Source of the DNA: Planctomycetota bacterium
GTDB taxonomy: Bacteria > Planctomycetota > UBA1135 > UBA2386
Direction of reading: 5' to 3'
Assembly (NCBI GenBank): GCA_028281765.1
Contig: JANQJF010000097.1
Location: forward strand, 94,212 to 158,211
Length of the DNA: 64,000 nucleotides
The first letter of the stretch is position 1, and the number at the start of each line of letters is the position of its first letter. Below, in pieces: positions 51,275 through 60,364 of this stretch. The notes below the pieces were generated by a model that was not told the origin of the DNA, searched no databases, and saw nothing but the letters and a program-made list of their open reading frames with translations. Made by a program: the position numbers and the translations under genes.

Positions 51275-52726
51275 GTGACGACCGAGGGAGATCGATACCG
51301 CTGGCTCGTGGTCGGGCTCGCTCTCTTCGCGTTCGTCCGCGTTGGACTGTGCGCCGCGAGCTTCCCGTTCTTCGGTCATCTGGACGAAGTCGCGCACGTC
51401 GACACCGTCTTCAAGTACGCGCGCGGCCAGTGGCCCGAGAAGGGCCAGGACAGGTTCGACGACGAAACCGTCGAGCTCTTCGTCCTGCAGAATTCGCCGC
51501 TGTTCCTGCAACCGATCGAAGGCGACGACACTCGGCTCCTCGTGGACCGACTCACGCCCGAGCAACGCGAGATCCATCTCGCATCCCAACTCGAGCAGTT
51601 CCGCGGATTCCCGAACCACGAATCTCTCGAAACCGCGCCGTACTACGTCTGCGCGAGCGCGTGGCTGCACGTCGCCCGCGCGCTCGGCCTCGAGGGGTTG
51701 CATGCGCTGTACTTCGTGCGCACGCTCGGCGGCCTGGTGCTCGCGTGCGCGGTGATCGCGGGCTACCTGTTCGTGCGGCGCCTGCTGCCCGATCGTCCGT
51801 TCTTGTGGTTCGGCGTGCCGATGCTGCTCGCGGTGTACCCGCAAGACGCGCTCTACTTCATCAACAACGACGTGCCGCTCGTCGCGCTGTTTCCGATCTG
51901 CGCATGGCTCGCGCTGCGTCTGCGGGACGGCGAATCCAGCGTGCCCGCGCACGTGATGACCGGCGCCGCGCTCGCGATCGCTCTGATCGCGAAGGCCACG
52001 GACATCACGATCTGCTTGGCGTGCTTCGTCACGCTGCTGCCGGTGCTGCGCAGCCGCCGCAGCTTCCTCCTCCTCGCGGTGAGCTTCCTCGTGCCGATGG
52101 TCGCGTGGCACGGCTACTACCTGGTTGCGACCGGACACCTGACCCCATCGACGCACAAGACCGATCTACTCGGCGTCACCGTCAACACTTGGGCCGGCAT
52201 CGCCGCGCACCCGATGTGGAGTCCGAGCGGACTCGCCGGCTACTTCGCGGATCTGCACGCCAACTTCTGGCGCGGTGAGATCCGCTGGCTCGGCGAGCCG
52301 ATGCGGCACGGGATCGTCGACTGGCTGTTGCTCGGCTCGACGCTGCTCTTCGCGTGCGCCTCCCTCGGCGCGTGCTTGCGTCGACGTCGAGACGCACTGC
52401 CGAACCACGCATTCTTCGGAATCTGGGTCGCGGTCGCCGTCGGCTTCGCAATGATGGTCGGCTTCTCCGTCGGCTGGGAATTCGGAGAGAACACGTACCC
52501 GTCTCGAGACTTCCCGTTCCTGACCTCGGGTCGACTGCAGAGCGGGATGTTCGCGCTGGTTGCTCTTCTCTACCTGGACGGCCTCGAGAGGCTGACGCGC
52601 CGCTTCGGTCCGAAGGCGCCGTGGATCGCGCTCGCGCTCGTGCTCGCTACGCTCTTGATCTCCGAGTCGATCCTCATGAGTCCGGTCGTCGCGAATCCGC
52701 ACAACCTCTGGCACCTCGATGTCTGA
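51275..52726 (+). CDS. Multi-pass GT-C/DUF2142-like membrane protein
   Basis: 483 residues from the GTG at 51275. About ten transmembrane helices are seen, including WLVVGLALFAFVRVGL, GGLVLACAVIAGYLFVRRLL, FLLLAVSFLVPMVAW and ALALVLATLLISESIL. A first outer loop with GHLDEVAHVDTVFKYARGQW matches the acidic 'DExxH' loop of DUF2142/GT-C glycosyltransferases. These transfer sugars from lipid-linked donors. No soluble domain is present. It overlaps tamB by 8 nt and follows a GH113-like hydrolase, so the four genes upstream of tamAB may form one envelope operon. Confidence 0.8.
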   Translation: MTTEGDRYRWLVVGLALFAFVRVGLCAASFPFFGHLDEVAHVDTVFKYARGQWPEKGQDRFDDETVELFVLQNSPLFLQPIEGDDTRLLVDRLTPEQREIHLASQLEQFRGFPNHESLETAPYYVCASAWLHVARALGLEGLHALYFVRTLGGLVLACAVIAGYLFVRRLLPDRPFLWFGVPMLLAVYPQDALYFINNDVPLVALFPICAWLALRLRDGESSVPAHVMTGAALAIALIAKATDITICLACFVTLLPVLRSRRSFLLLAVSFLVPMVAWHGYYLVATGHLTPSTHKTDLLGVTVNTWAGIAAHPMWSPSGLAGYFADLHANFWRGEIRWLGEPMRHGIVDWLLLGSTLLFACASLGACLRRRRDALPNHAFFGIWVAVAVGFAMMVGFSVGWEFGENTYPSRDFPFLTSGRLQSGMFALVALLYLDGLERLTRRFGPKAPWIALALVLATLLISESILMSPVVANPHNLWHLDV

Positions 52727-55700
52727 TCCGCGTCCCCCGCGCCGAAGGCTGCGGTGGCTCGCGCGCTGGTTCGTGCGCGTACTGCTGCTACTCCTCATCG
52801 TCGGACTAACCGCGTACCTCACGCGGCGCAGCTGGGTCGAGCCCTTCGCGATCGGGCGGATCGAAGCCGCTCTCGCCGAGTCGCTCGACGGCACCGTGCA
52901 CATCGGCTCGATCGACGGCAACTGGCTCGACACGTTCGTGCTGACCGACGTCGAAGTACACGACAGCAGGTGGCTCGAGGTGGAGCGCGGGCGATTCGAG
53001 ATCGCGATCTCGCCTTGGGCCGCGGCCCAGCGCGACTGGCTCGCCGTCGTGACCGGGGCGCGGGTGACGGCGGAGACGCTTCGCGTCCGCATCCCGGAGC
53101 CGAGTGACCGAGACAACGCGCCAAGCGACGACACGTCGCTGATCCCCGACTTCGTGTGGACGACACTCGACCGGATCGCGCCAGAAGGCGTGCGCGTTCG
53201 CGTGGCCGATTGTGAGGTCGCGTCCGAGCACGGCGCGCGCCGCGGCCGACTTGACGTCGCGCTGCAACCGGCTGCGGAGCGACGACGACTCGACGCGTTC
53301 TTCGGCGGCGTCGAGATCAACGGCTTCGCGACACGCGACGGCCGCGCTCGCCTGGACCTGCACACGGGTCGGCCGGGTGCGATCCTGCGCGCCTTCGGCA
53401 TTGCCAACGAGCTGAGCGGTGGCGACGGGGAGCTCTCCCTGCGTCTCCGCCGCGACGGCGAGGTCCGAGCCAACCTCGACCTGCACGACATCCAGCTCGG
53501 CAAGCAGGGGCAGGTCGAAGCGGTCGCCGACGTCACGCTCCACCCCGGCGAACGATGGCTCGCCGAGGACATCGCGATTCGCGTGCCGGGCGCATCGGTG
53601 ATCGCGAGCGGCGTTTCGATCGCCGACCCGCGCCTCACGGCCGACATCCTCCCGACGCTACGCGGCGACCTCGACGTGCGCATCGAGGACTGCTCTCGAT
53701 TCCAGCCGCTGATCCCGGACGGCGTCTCGCCGTGGCTCCCGGTCAGCGGGTGGTTCGATGGAGACTTCGCGGACAACGAACTCGTGGTCTCCTCGGGATC
53801 GTTCGTGTGGGCAGAGGGGGTATCGCTGCGGATCGCGTCGGGCCGCATTCCGTTCGCCGCGGGCGGCGACGAAACCGACGCATCGCTGACGCTCGAAGTC
53901 CGGCTCCCTCGCACGCGTCGCTTCGATCTCACCGACACCCTGCCACTCGAACTCGCGGGCTTCGCTCGCGCGACCCTCACCGGATCCGTCGAAGAACTCG
54001 CGGTGCACACCGAACTCGATCTCGCGCGTGGTTCGATCGGCGAAACGAGCTGGGGCTCGCTCCGCGGCACGGTCGACATGGCGCCGGATCGCTCGATGCA
54101 ATTCGACCTGAAGTCGACAGGGACGCGATCGCGACAGCATCCACTCGACCTCACCCCGGTCGCACTGACGGCGAACGGATCCCTCTCGCTCGATCCGCTT
54201 CACGTGCGGGGCGACGTCGACGCCCACGAGGAGGCGCGCGACGATCGCGCGCCGAGCGAAGTCGTCGCGTCCGTCGACTACCGTGACGGCGTCGTCGACG
54301 TCCCACAGATCGCCATCGGCGGTCCGCTGCAGCTCAGCGGCAAGGCCACCGTCGATACGAAAGCCGGCACGATCGACGTCGACGCTCCGGCACTCGAGGT
54401 CGATCTCGCCGCCGTGGGCTCCCTGTTCGGAATCGAACTTCCCCCGGCGACCGCGCGCGGCAGCGCGCTCGTGCGCGGGCCGTGGGGCAACCCCGCCGCG
54501 ACGATTCGCCTCGACGGGGACCTTCCGAGTGCGATCTCGCATCTGCCGAGCGGAGTCTGGCTCCCGGAGTACGGCGCGCCGCCGGCCGGCCCACTCACCG
54601 TCACGCTGCACGCGACGCGCGCGGGGGACGCGGTTCACATCGAGCGCTTCGACGCACGACTCGAGGACGCGCTCCAATGCTCGGGTAGCGGCGACCTCCC
54701 GATCGCGTGGGACGGCAGCGAGCTCTCGCGCTTCACGTCCGAACGTGCCCTCGCTGGCTCGATCGACCTTCGCTTCGACGAGACCGCGGCGGAAAACATG
54801 CGCGGCGTCGAATCGCACCTCGAGTTCGATTGGAATGCCGACGAACTCGCGCTGCCGAGCATCGCGGTCGGCGCAAAGGTCGCGGCCATCGACCGACAGT
54901 TCCTGCGCGGAGACGTTCGCGTGCCGGGATTGACCCGCGCACTGATCGGCGACACCTCGATCGATGAGGTGCGCGTGACGGGCGAGCTGCGTGGCGATCC
55001 TATCGATCTCGTCTCGATTCCCGAGAGCCTGCGGCCGCTGCCGATCCTCGAGGGCCGCGTCGACTTCGACGCGAAGCTCGACGGACCCTTGTCGATGCCG
55101 ATCGAGAGCGCACGGCTGCGACTGCGCGAGGGCCGCTGCAAGCTGCCCGGTGCGGTCCCGACGATCGAGGACCTCGAGTTCGCGGCGGAGTTCGGTCCCA
55201 GCAAGGCGACGATCCAAACGGCGCGCGGCACTCTCGGCGCGGGCGAGTTCGCGCTCCTGGGTACGGCCGACTACGACGGCTACGCGAACCTCGCGGACGC
55301 GGAGCTCAATCTCCGGTTCGAGGCTACGGACGCACTCGTGCTCCGCCGCACCGGCCTCAAGCTGCGCACCAACGCCGAGCTCACGATCACGGGGTCGCGA
55401 ACGAATCGGATCGACGTGCGCGGCGACGTTGATCTGCCGTCCGGAAAGTTCAATCGTCGCATCTCGCTCGTGCCGGACTTCCGCAGCAAGGGTGCCGGCG
55501 CGACCCAAGGTCTCCCGTTGCCACGCATTCCCGATCCGTTGGGATCATTGATCCATTGGGACATCGGCATCTCGACCAGTGAACCGCTCGAACTCGCGCT
55601 GCACGTCGTCGAAGCTCCGGTGCGCGTCGGGGCACGGCTGCGGGGCACCGGCGCCGCGCCTTTCTTCGACGGAACGGCATCGACACTCGACGGCACGGTA

Positions 55701-56201
55701 CGTCTGCCCGCGATGGGCATGACGGTCACACAGGCCGTGCTGACGTTCGGCGACGAGCGGCCGGACTTCCCGACGGTCTTCGCGATCGCGCGCGGGCGGA
55801 GGCTCGGCGTCGACGTGCAGGCGGCGATCGAGGGCCCGATCGACAACGTGGAGATCACGCTCAGCTCGACGCCGGCCCTGTCGCAAGAGGAGATCATGGT
55901 CCTGATCACGACGGGACGACTGCCGGACGAGCTGCGCGAGCGCGGACTCCGCAGCCAGGCGCAGCTGGTCGGCGCCTACCTCGCAAACGAACTCCTCGAC
56001 TTCTATCTCGGCAGCGACAGCACGGACCGTGACGAGACTTTGCTCGATCGGTTCACCTTCGAATCTGGCCGCGAGATCAGCAGCAACGGGGTCGAAACGC
56101 TGACGGCCGAGTTTGATCTCCGTCGCGGTTTCTATCTCCAGGTCGAACAGGACCTGTACGAAGACTTCAACATGGGGATCCTGTACCGGTTCCGCTTCTG
56201 A
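52719..56201 (+). CDS. tamB: TamB-like translocation/assembly module (DUF490)
   Basis: 1160 residues starting MSDPRPPRRRLRWLARWFVR with one N-terminal transmembrane helix (VLLLLLIVGLTAYL). A long beta-rich periplasmic region of AsmA/TamB type follows. The C-terminal DUF490 core is clear: GTVRLPAMGMTVTQAVLTFG, AIEGPIDNVEITLSSTPALS and QEEIMVLITTGRLPDELRER. The chain ends in a beta strand (YEDFNMGILYRFRF) as TamB proteins do. TamB bridges inner and outer membranes and helps lipid transport and autotransporter assembly with TamA. It overlaps both neighbours (8 nt with the upstream gene, 1 nt with tamA). Confidence 0.92.
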   Translation: MSDPRPPRRRLRWLARWFVRVLLLLLIVGLTAYLTRRSWVEPFAIGRIEAALAESLDGTVHIGSIDGNWLDTFVLTDVEVHDSRWLEVERGRFEIAISPWAAAQRDWLAVVTGARVTAETLRVRIPEPSDRDNAPSDDTSLIPDFVWTTLDRIAPEGVRVRVADCEVASEHGARRGRLDVALQPAAERRRLDAFFGGVEINGFATRDGRARLDLHTGRPGAILRAFGIANELSGGDGELSLRLRRDGEVRANLDLHDIQLGKQGQVEAVADVTLHPGERWLAEDIAIRVPGASVIASGVSIADPRLTADILPTLRGDLDVRIEDCSRFQPLIPDGVSPWLPVSGWFDGDFADNELVVSSGSFVWAEGVSLRIASGRIPFAAGGDETDASLTLEVRLPRTRRFDLTDTLPLELAGFARATLTGSVEELAVHTELDLARGSIGETSWGSLRGTVDMAPDRSMQFDLKSTGTRSRQHPLDLTPVALTANGSLSLDPLHVRGDVDAHEEARDDRAPSEVVASVDYRDGVVDVPQIAIGGPLQLSGKATVDTKAGTIDVDAPALEVDLAAVGSLFGIELPPATARGSALVRGPWGNPAATIRLDGDLPSAISHLPSGVWLPEYGAPPAGPLTVTLHATRAGDAVHIERFDARLEDALQCSGSGDLPIAWDGSELSRFTSERALAGSIDLRFDETAAENMRGVESHLEFDWNADELALPSIAVGAKVAAIDRQFLRGDVRVPGLTRALIGDTSIDEVRVTGELRGDPIDLVSIPESLRPLPILEGRVDFDAKLDGPLSMPIESARLRLREGRCKLPGAVPTIEDLEFAAEFGPSKATIQTARGTLGAGEFALLGTADYDGYANLADAELNLRFEATDALVLRRTGLKLRTNAELTITGSRTNRIDVRGDVDLPSGKFNRRISLVPDFRSKGAGATQGLPLPRIPDPLGSLIHWDIGISTSEPLELALHVVEAPVRVGARLRGTGAAPFFDGTASTLDGTVRLPAMGMTVTQAVLTFGDERPDFPTVFAIARGRRLGVDVQAAIEGPIDNVEITLSSTPALSQEEIMVLITTGRLPDELRERGLRSQAQLVGAYLANELLDFYLGSDSTDRDETLLDRFTFESGREISSNGVETLTAEFDLRRGFYLQVEQDLYEDFNMGILYRFRF

Positions 56202-58276
56202 TGGCGCCGAACCGAGCGAAACCCTGCCGCGCGTGGCTCGCCTCGCTGCTCGCGGTCGCCCTCGCAGGCTGCGCGAGCACGCCGGTCTTCGAGCGCGTGC
56301 GCAGCTCCGAGGTCCCGAACCCGTGGAGCGTGCGAGCCAAGTTCTACGGCGAAGAGGACGTCGCCGAGCGCCGACTCCGGCGCGTGGTCGAAGACCACAT
56401 GCTCGACCTGTCGAAGAACCCCGACCGCGTCTCGGTCGCCGTCGACGCCGAGTACGACCTCGAGGACTTCTATCGCTCACTCGGATATCCGGACGTCGAG
56501 ATCGAGCACCGCTTCGAACGTGACGAAGAGAAGCGCGAGCTCAACGTCGTGTTCGAGATCGGCGAAGGTCCGGAGGTCACGACCGAACTCGAACTGGAGG
56601 GCAACGGGGCATTCGACGACGATCGCCTCCTCGAGTTCTGGGTCCGCAGCGCGTCCGGCACGCTCGGGCTCGGCGCTCCGCTGTTCGTCCAGTCGGACGT
56701 CGAGTCATTCCGGACGAGTCTCGAGATCTTCTACAAGACTCAGGGCTACCTCGATGTGAGGGTGCTGCCCCCGACGATCGAGCGCCCCCACCTCGGAACG
56801 GTCGCCAAGGTCGGGATCGTCATCGTCGAGGGCCGCGAATACACGCTCGAGACCATCGATCTCAGCGACGACTTGCGCGCGGCAATCGGCGAGGAGGCGC
56901 TTGCGAAGATCCTGGAACGCGAGGGCAACCGCGCGGCCGCGCGCGAACTCGAAGACGTGCGACGCGCGGTCATCGCACGGCTCCGCCGTAGCGGTTACCC
57001 CGACCCCGTGATTCGCCTCGCGCCGGAGCTCGTGAAGACCGAGGCCGGCCAACAGGTGCGTCTCGGGGTCTCGGGCGAACCGGGCCGGCGTGGACGGATC
57101 GACGACATCGTGATCGAGGGCAATGAGAACACCGCGCAGTGGTTCGTCGAAACCCACATCGCGTTCGCGATCGGCGAATACTACGACGGCTCGAAGATCG
57201 ACGAGACGCGCCGCGGCCTGTACTTGGCAGGACTGTTCCGCCGCGTCGACGTCGACCACGAGTGGATCGACGACGAGCGCATTCGGATCAAGATCGGCCT
57301 CGAAGAGGACGAGAGCAAGTCCGTCGATCTCCTCGGCGGGTTCGGCTCGTACGAACGCGCGCGCGGGATGATCCGCTTCGAGGAGCGCAACGTGTTCGGC
57401 ACGGGTCGCCGGGTGTCGATCGAGGGCCGTCTCAGCACCCGGGGACACCGCGGCGCCGTCACGTTCATGAGCCCGCGCGTGTTCGGCACGAAGACGCGGT
57501 TCACGCTCGGTGCCGACATCTTCGAACGCGAGGAGCCGAGCTTCGTCGACAAGGCGCGCGGCGCGACGGCCGCGCTGTCCCGCGAACTCGGGGGCGGTCT
57601 TCGTGGTCGTATCGGCTACTCGTTCCGTAGGCGCGACGGCGCGGAGAGCAATCTCGCGGACGACCTCGACAACTACACCGAGGGCAACGCGTTCACGGAG
57701 CTCCGCCTCGATCGACGCGACAGCGTCCTGTATCCCCGGTCCGGCTACCTGATCGACGCACAGTTCGACTTCGACGATCCCGCGCTCGGGTCGGACATCG
57801 AGTTCACCCGATTCCGACTCTCGGCCACGGGATACGTCCCGATCTATCGCCAGCTGCACCTCGCGCTGCGCGCGACGACCGGCGCGCTGTGGCCGGGCGA
57901 AGACTCCGACCGAATCCCGCTGCAGGAGCGCTTCTTCAACGGCGGCGAGAGCACGGTCCGTTCCTTCCGGGAAGCGCGCCTCGGTCCGCTCGACGGGTTC
58001 GGCGCACCGGTCGGCGGCGAGTTCCGCAACATCTTCACCGCGGAACTGCGAATGCCGCTGCGCGGCCTCCTCGAGACCGCCGCCTACGTCGATGCGGGCA
58101 ACGTCGGGTCCGATGTCGACAACTTCGGCTTCAGCGACATGCGCTACGCGCTCGGCTTCGGCGTTCGGTTCCAGCTGCCGATCGGTCCCGTCCGCGTCGA
58201 CACCTCATTCAATCCGGAACGCATCCCGGGCGAGGACGAATGGGTGATCCACCTCTCGGTCGGCTACCCGTTCTGA
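56201..58276 (+). CDS. tamA: TamA/BamA-type outer-membrane assembly factor, lipoprotein-like leader
   Basis: 691 residues from the ATG at 56201, overlapping the tamB stop by one base (TGATG). The leader MAPNRAKPCRAWLASLLAVA ends LAGCAST, a lipobox, which is unusual for an Omp85 protein. Three or more POTRA domains follow (e.g. FYRSLGYPDVEIEHRFERDE and DIVIEGNENTAQWFVETHIA). The C-terminal 16-strand barrel contains the VRSFREARLGP motif (VRGF/Y-type lid lock) and ends in phenylalanine (HLSVGYPF), the outer-membrane signature. It works with TamB. The stop lies at the start of repeat copy E. Confidence 0.92.
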   Translation: MAPNRAKPCRAWLASLLAVALAGCASTPVFERVRSSEVPNPWSVRAKFYGEEDVAERRLRRVVEDHMLDLSKNPDRVSVAVDAEYDLEDFYRSLGYPDVEIEHRFERDEEKRELNVVFEIGEGPEVTTELELEGNGAFDDDRLLEFWVRSASGTLGLGAPLFVQSDVESFRTSLEIFYKTQGYLDVRVLPPTIERPHLGTVAKVGIVIVEGREYTLETIDLSDDLRAAIGEEALAKILEREGNRAAARELEDVRRAVIARLRRSGYPDPVIRLAPELVKTEAGQQVRLGVSGEPGRRGRIDDIVIEGNENTAQWFVETHIAFAIGEYYDGSKIDETRRGLYLAGLFRRVDVDHEWIDDERIRIKIGLEEDESKSVDLLGGFGSYERARGMIRFEERNVFGTGRRVSIEGRLSTRGHRGAVTFMSPRVFGTKTRFTLGADIFEREEPSFVDKARGATAALSRELGGGLRGRIGYSFRRRDGAESNLADDLDNYTEGNAFTELRLDRRDSVLYPRSGYLIDAQFDFDDPALGSDIEFTRFRLSATGYVPIYRQLHLALRATTGALWPGEDSDRIPLQERFFNGGESTVRSFREARLGPLDGFGAPVGGEFRNIFTAELRMPLRGLLETAAYVDAGNVGSDVDNFGFSDMRYALGFGVRFQLPIGPVRVDTSFNPERIPGEDEWVIHLSVGYPF

Positions 58277-58397
58277 GTGTCGCACTTGTCTCTGAGCAAA
58301 ACGCGACACTCAGTGTTACGCATGCGTAACCGAGCAACGCAACGCGGTGCGAGGTCGCCGCGGCATGGCTGCGCAGCAGCCAATGACGAGGTAACAC
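58275..58397. repeat. Composite palindromic repeat, copy E
   Basis: Begins inside the TGA stop of tamA (58274-58276). Module 1 is a 37-nt inverted repeat, GAGTGTCGC...GCGACACTC. The core GTTACGCATGCGTAAC (58315-58330) follows, then reversed module 3 with CGCAACGCGGTGCGAGGTCG and GGCATGGCTGCGCAGCAGCC. It ends in GTAACAC, mirrored by GTGTTAC at the start of the block. Order: module 1, core, module 3 reversed, as in copy D. Confidence 0.9.
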
Positions 58398-58400
58398 GCG

Positions 58401-60020
58401 CTACTCCGACGGCTCCAACGGGTTCAGATCCCCCACCGTCGCCAGCAGTTGCGGCATCGTGAATGCGGGGAACTCCGTCTCGTCGAAGATCGAGATCTCC
58501 GACCGCTGGATCGCACCGACGAAGAACTCCGCACACAGCCGCGAGCCGACCGGTCCGAGGCGGTTGCCGTCGTGTTTGATCTTCGCCTCACGAATGATGT
58601 AGTACCAGAGTGGCGTCTTCTCGTGCAGGTCGTTGTCTTCGAGGATCTGGCGGTGCGGCCCGTTCGCGATCTCCGCTGCGGTGATCGGCGTGAACCCGAA
58701 GCCGGCTCCCTGAATCGCCTGCGCGACCATCTGGCCGGTCGGCAGCTCGAACTGGCGACCCCGTAGCAGGTTCCGCGTCGCAAGCGACAGCAGCGGTGCG
58801 GGAACGCCGCCCATCGACTCGAACTCCGGTAGCTTCTGCAGCGCCATCGCCATGTTCGCGTCGAGCTTGCGCGCCTTCTGGAAGTTGGTCATGCCGACGC
58901 TCGGCACGCCCGAGAAGTCGTAGAGCAGCTTCCAGTTGACGATCCAGTTCGACGGCAGCTTCGGCTTGCCGAAGAACGGGGCATCCCCCTCGCCGCGCGA
59001 ACCGCTACCACCCGAGAACTCGAACAGCAGCTCGAACGTCGCCGGAATCGCGCCGCTGTTGAAAACCTTGTTCCACTCGTACGACGGCCGCACCATGCTG
59101 TGGCCCAAGCGGAAGGCAGCCGCGGCGACCTCGACCGGCATGCAGTCCTTCTTGCTGTCGTCGTAGAACTTCGGCCCCATCGCGACCGTCTCCTGCAGGA
59201 TGTCCGTCTCGAGGATCCGCGGCAGGAAGTCGTTCAGGATGATGCTCTGGTAGTGCAGCGTCACCTGCTTCCGAGCGGCCTGGAACCATTCATCGCCATC
59301 GAGCGTCGGGTCCGCGGACTTCAGCTGGTCGGCGATACGGTTGTGGAACTTCAAGAACGCGAGGTGCGTCTGCGCGACCGCGAGGTTTTCGTCGTTGCGC
59401 GGATCCCCGATCACGGCCGCCGTCCCCTCGCGCGGCAGATCGTTGGGGAAACCCCCGGCGATCGGACCACCAGGCTCGGTGTCCAGGGTTTCGGCAGTCA
59501 TGCCGATACGCAGGTGCACTCCGTCCGCCTCGTAGAGCCCCGGACTCCCGGACGGTCCGTCTCCGTACACCGAGTCCAAGTCCAGCGCGGGCGTGCGCTC
59601 GGACGTGACGGTCGCCGGGTCCACCGGCGGACTCCCGAGCTCGAGGTTCTGCACCTGCGCGGTGATGTCGTGGTCGATGAACTGACCGAGGTAGGTGTAG
59701 CCCGCAGGAATGTCGGAGTCGCCCTGCGAGCCGACGCCGTGCACTTCGTTCTCCATCGCCAACCCGAGCTGCATCAGCGCGTCCTCGGACGGCTGCTCGG
59801 AGGACGCTTCGAACAGACGGCAGAACTTGATGTCCGGATCTTGTGGCGGCTCCTCGTGGCAACCCATCGGGTCCGGACGATCGGCATCCCCGTCGGGTCC
59901 CGCGTACTTCGACAGCAGCTCATGGCTGTAGAGCAAGCGCTTCACCCAGCCCTCGCCGTCGATGTAGTGGTGCTGCCGCCCGTGACGACGACGCTTCTTT
60001 CCTTCTCGCTTTGCACTCAT
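58401..60020 (-). CDS. Animal-type haem peroxidase (peroxidase-cyclooxygenase superfamily)
   Basis: 539 residues from the ATG at 60020, with GGAGAGCGCACG as ribosome binding site. There is no signal peptide; the start is very basic (MSAKREGKKRRRHGRQHHYI). Family motifs: GQFIDHDIT with Gln113, Asp116 and His117, the Gln-x2-Asp-His arrangement of myeloperoxidase with its haem-linked aspartate; Arg and Glu in GDPRNDENLAVAQTH; and the proximal haem histidine in FRLGHSMV. The oxidant could be hypohalous acid or another; substrate cannot be told. It is convergent with tamA and divergent from the WD40-like gene. The only haem enzyme in the window. Confidence 0.9.
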   Translation of the reverse strand: MSAKREGKKRRRHGRQHHYIDGEGWVKRLLYSHELLSKYAGPDGDADRPDPMGCHEEPPQDPDIKFCRLFEASSEQPSEDALMQLGLAMENEVHGVGSQGDSDIPAGYTYLGQFIDHDITAQVQNLELGSPPVDPATVTSERTPALDLDSVYGDGPSGSPGLYEADGVHLRIGMTAETLDTEPGGPIAGGFPNDLPREGTAAVIGDPRNDENLAVAQTHLAFLKFHNRIADQLKSADPTLDGDEWFQAARKQVTLHYQSIILNDFLPRILETDILQETVAMGPKFYDDSKKDCMPVEVAAAAFRLGHSMVRPSYEWNKVFNSGAIPATFELLFEFSGGSGSRGEGDAPFFGKPKLPSNWIVNWKLLYDFSGVPSVGMTNFQKARKLDANMAMALQKLPEFESMGGVPAPLLSLATRNLLRGRQFELPTGQMVAQAIQGAGFGFTPITAAEIANGPHRQILEDNDLHEKTPLWYYIIREAKIKHDGNRLGPVGSRLCAEFFVGAIQRSEISIFDETEFPAFTMPQLLATVGDLNPLEPSE

Positions 60021-60364
60021 CGTGCGCTCTCCATGTGACGTGCGGTTGTGATCCGACTCGCCGCAACGAGACGGAGCCCAAGCAGGAACGACGCAGTCGC
60101 CGAGCGGCGAATACGCGTCCGGGACACGCCCGGTGACTCCTTCTTCCTTCCGCGCCCGAGGGCGCACCGGCTCGCGGGGTGCGAGGGGCGTAACGATGAT
60201 AGCGCGTTCCGCGAAACGGCGACATCGACCTCATTGCAGAATTGCCAACCAGGAAGAGTTTCCCGAAAAGTCCCTTACGCGAAGCACGCCCCCGGGTTCG
60301 TCACAGACAGCACGAATCCCTACGCAGACGCCCGCCCCGCGCTGCCAAGCCCCGGAGTCGCCAC
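60021..60364. other. 344-nt divergent intergenic region
   Basis: Lies between the peroxidase and WD40-like genes, which are transcribed away from each other. No gene, tRNA or repeat is visible. The only distinct sites are CGCGAACGGGG-free GC-rich stretches and a short palindromic ACCCGGTGACTCC-type run; I could not identify a promoter pair. Confidence 0.5.
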
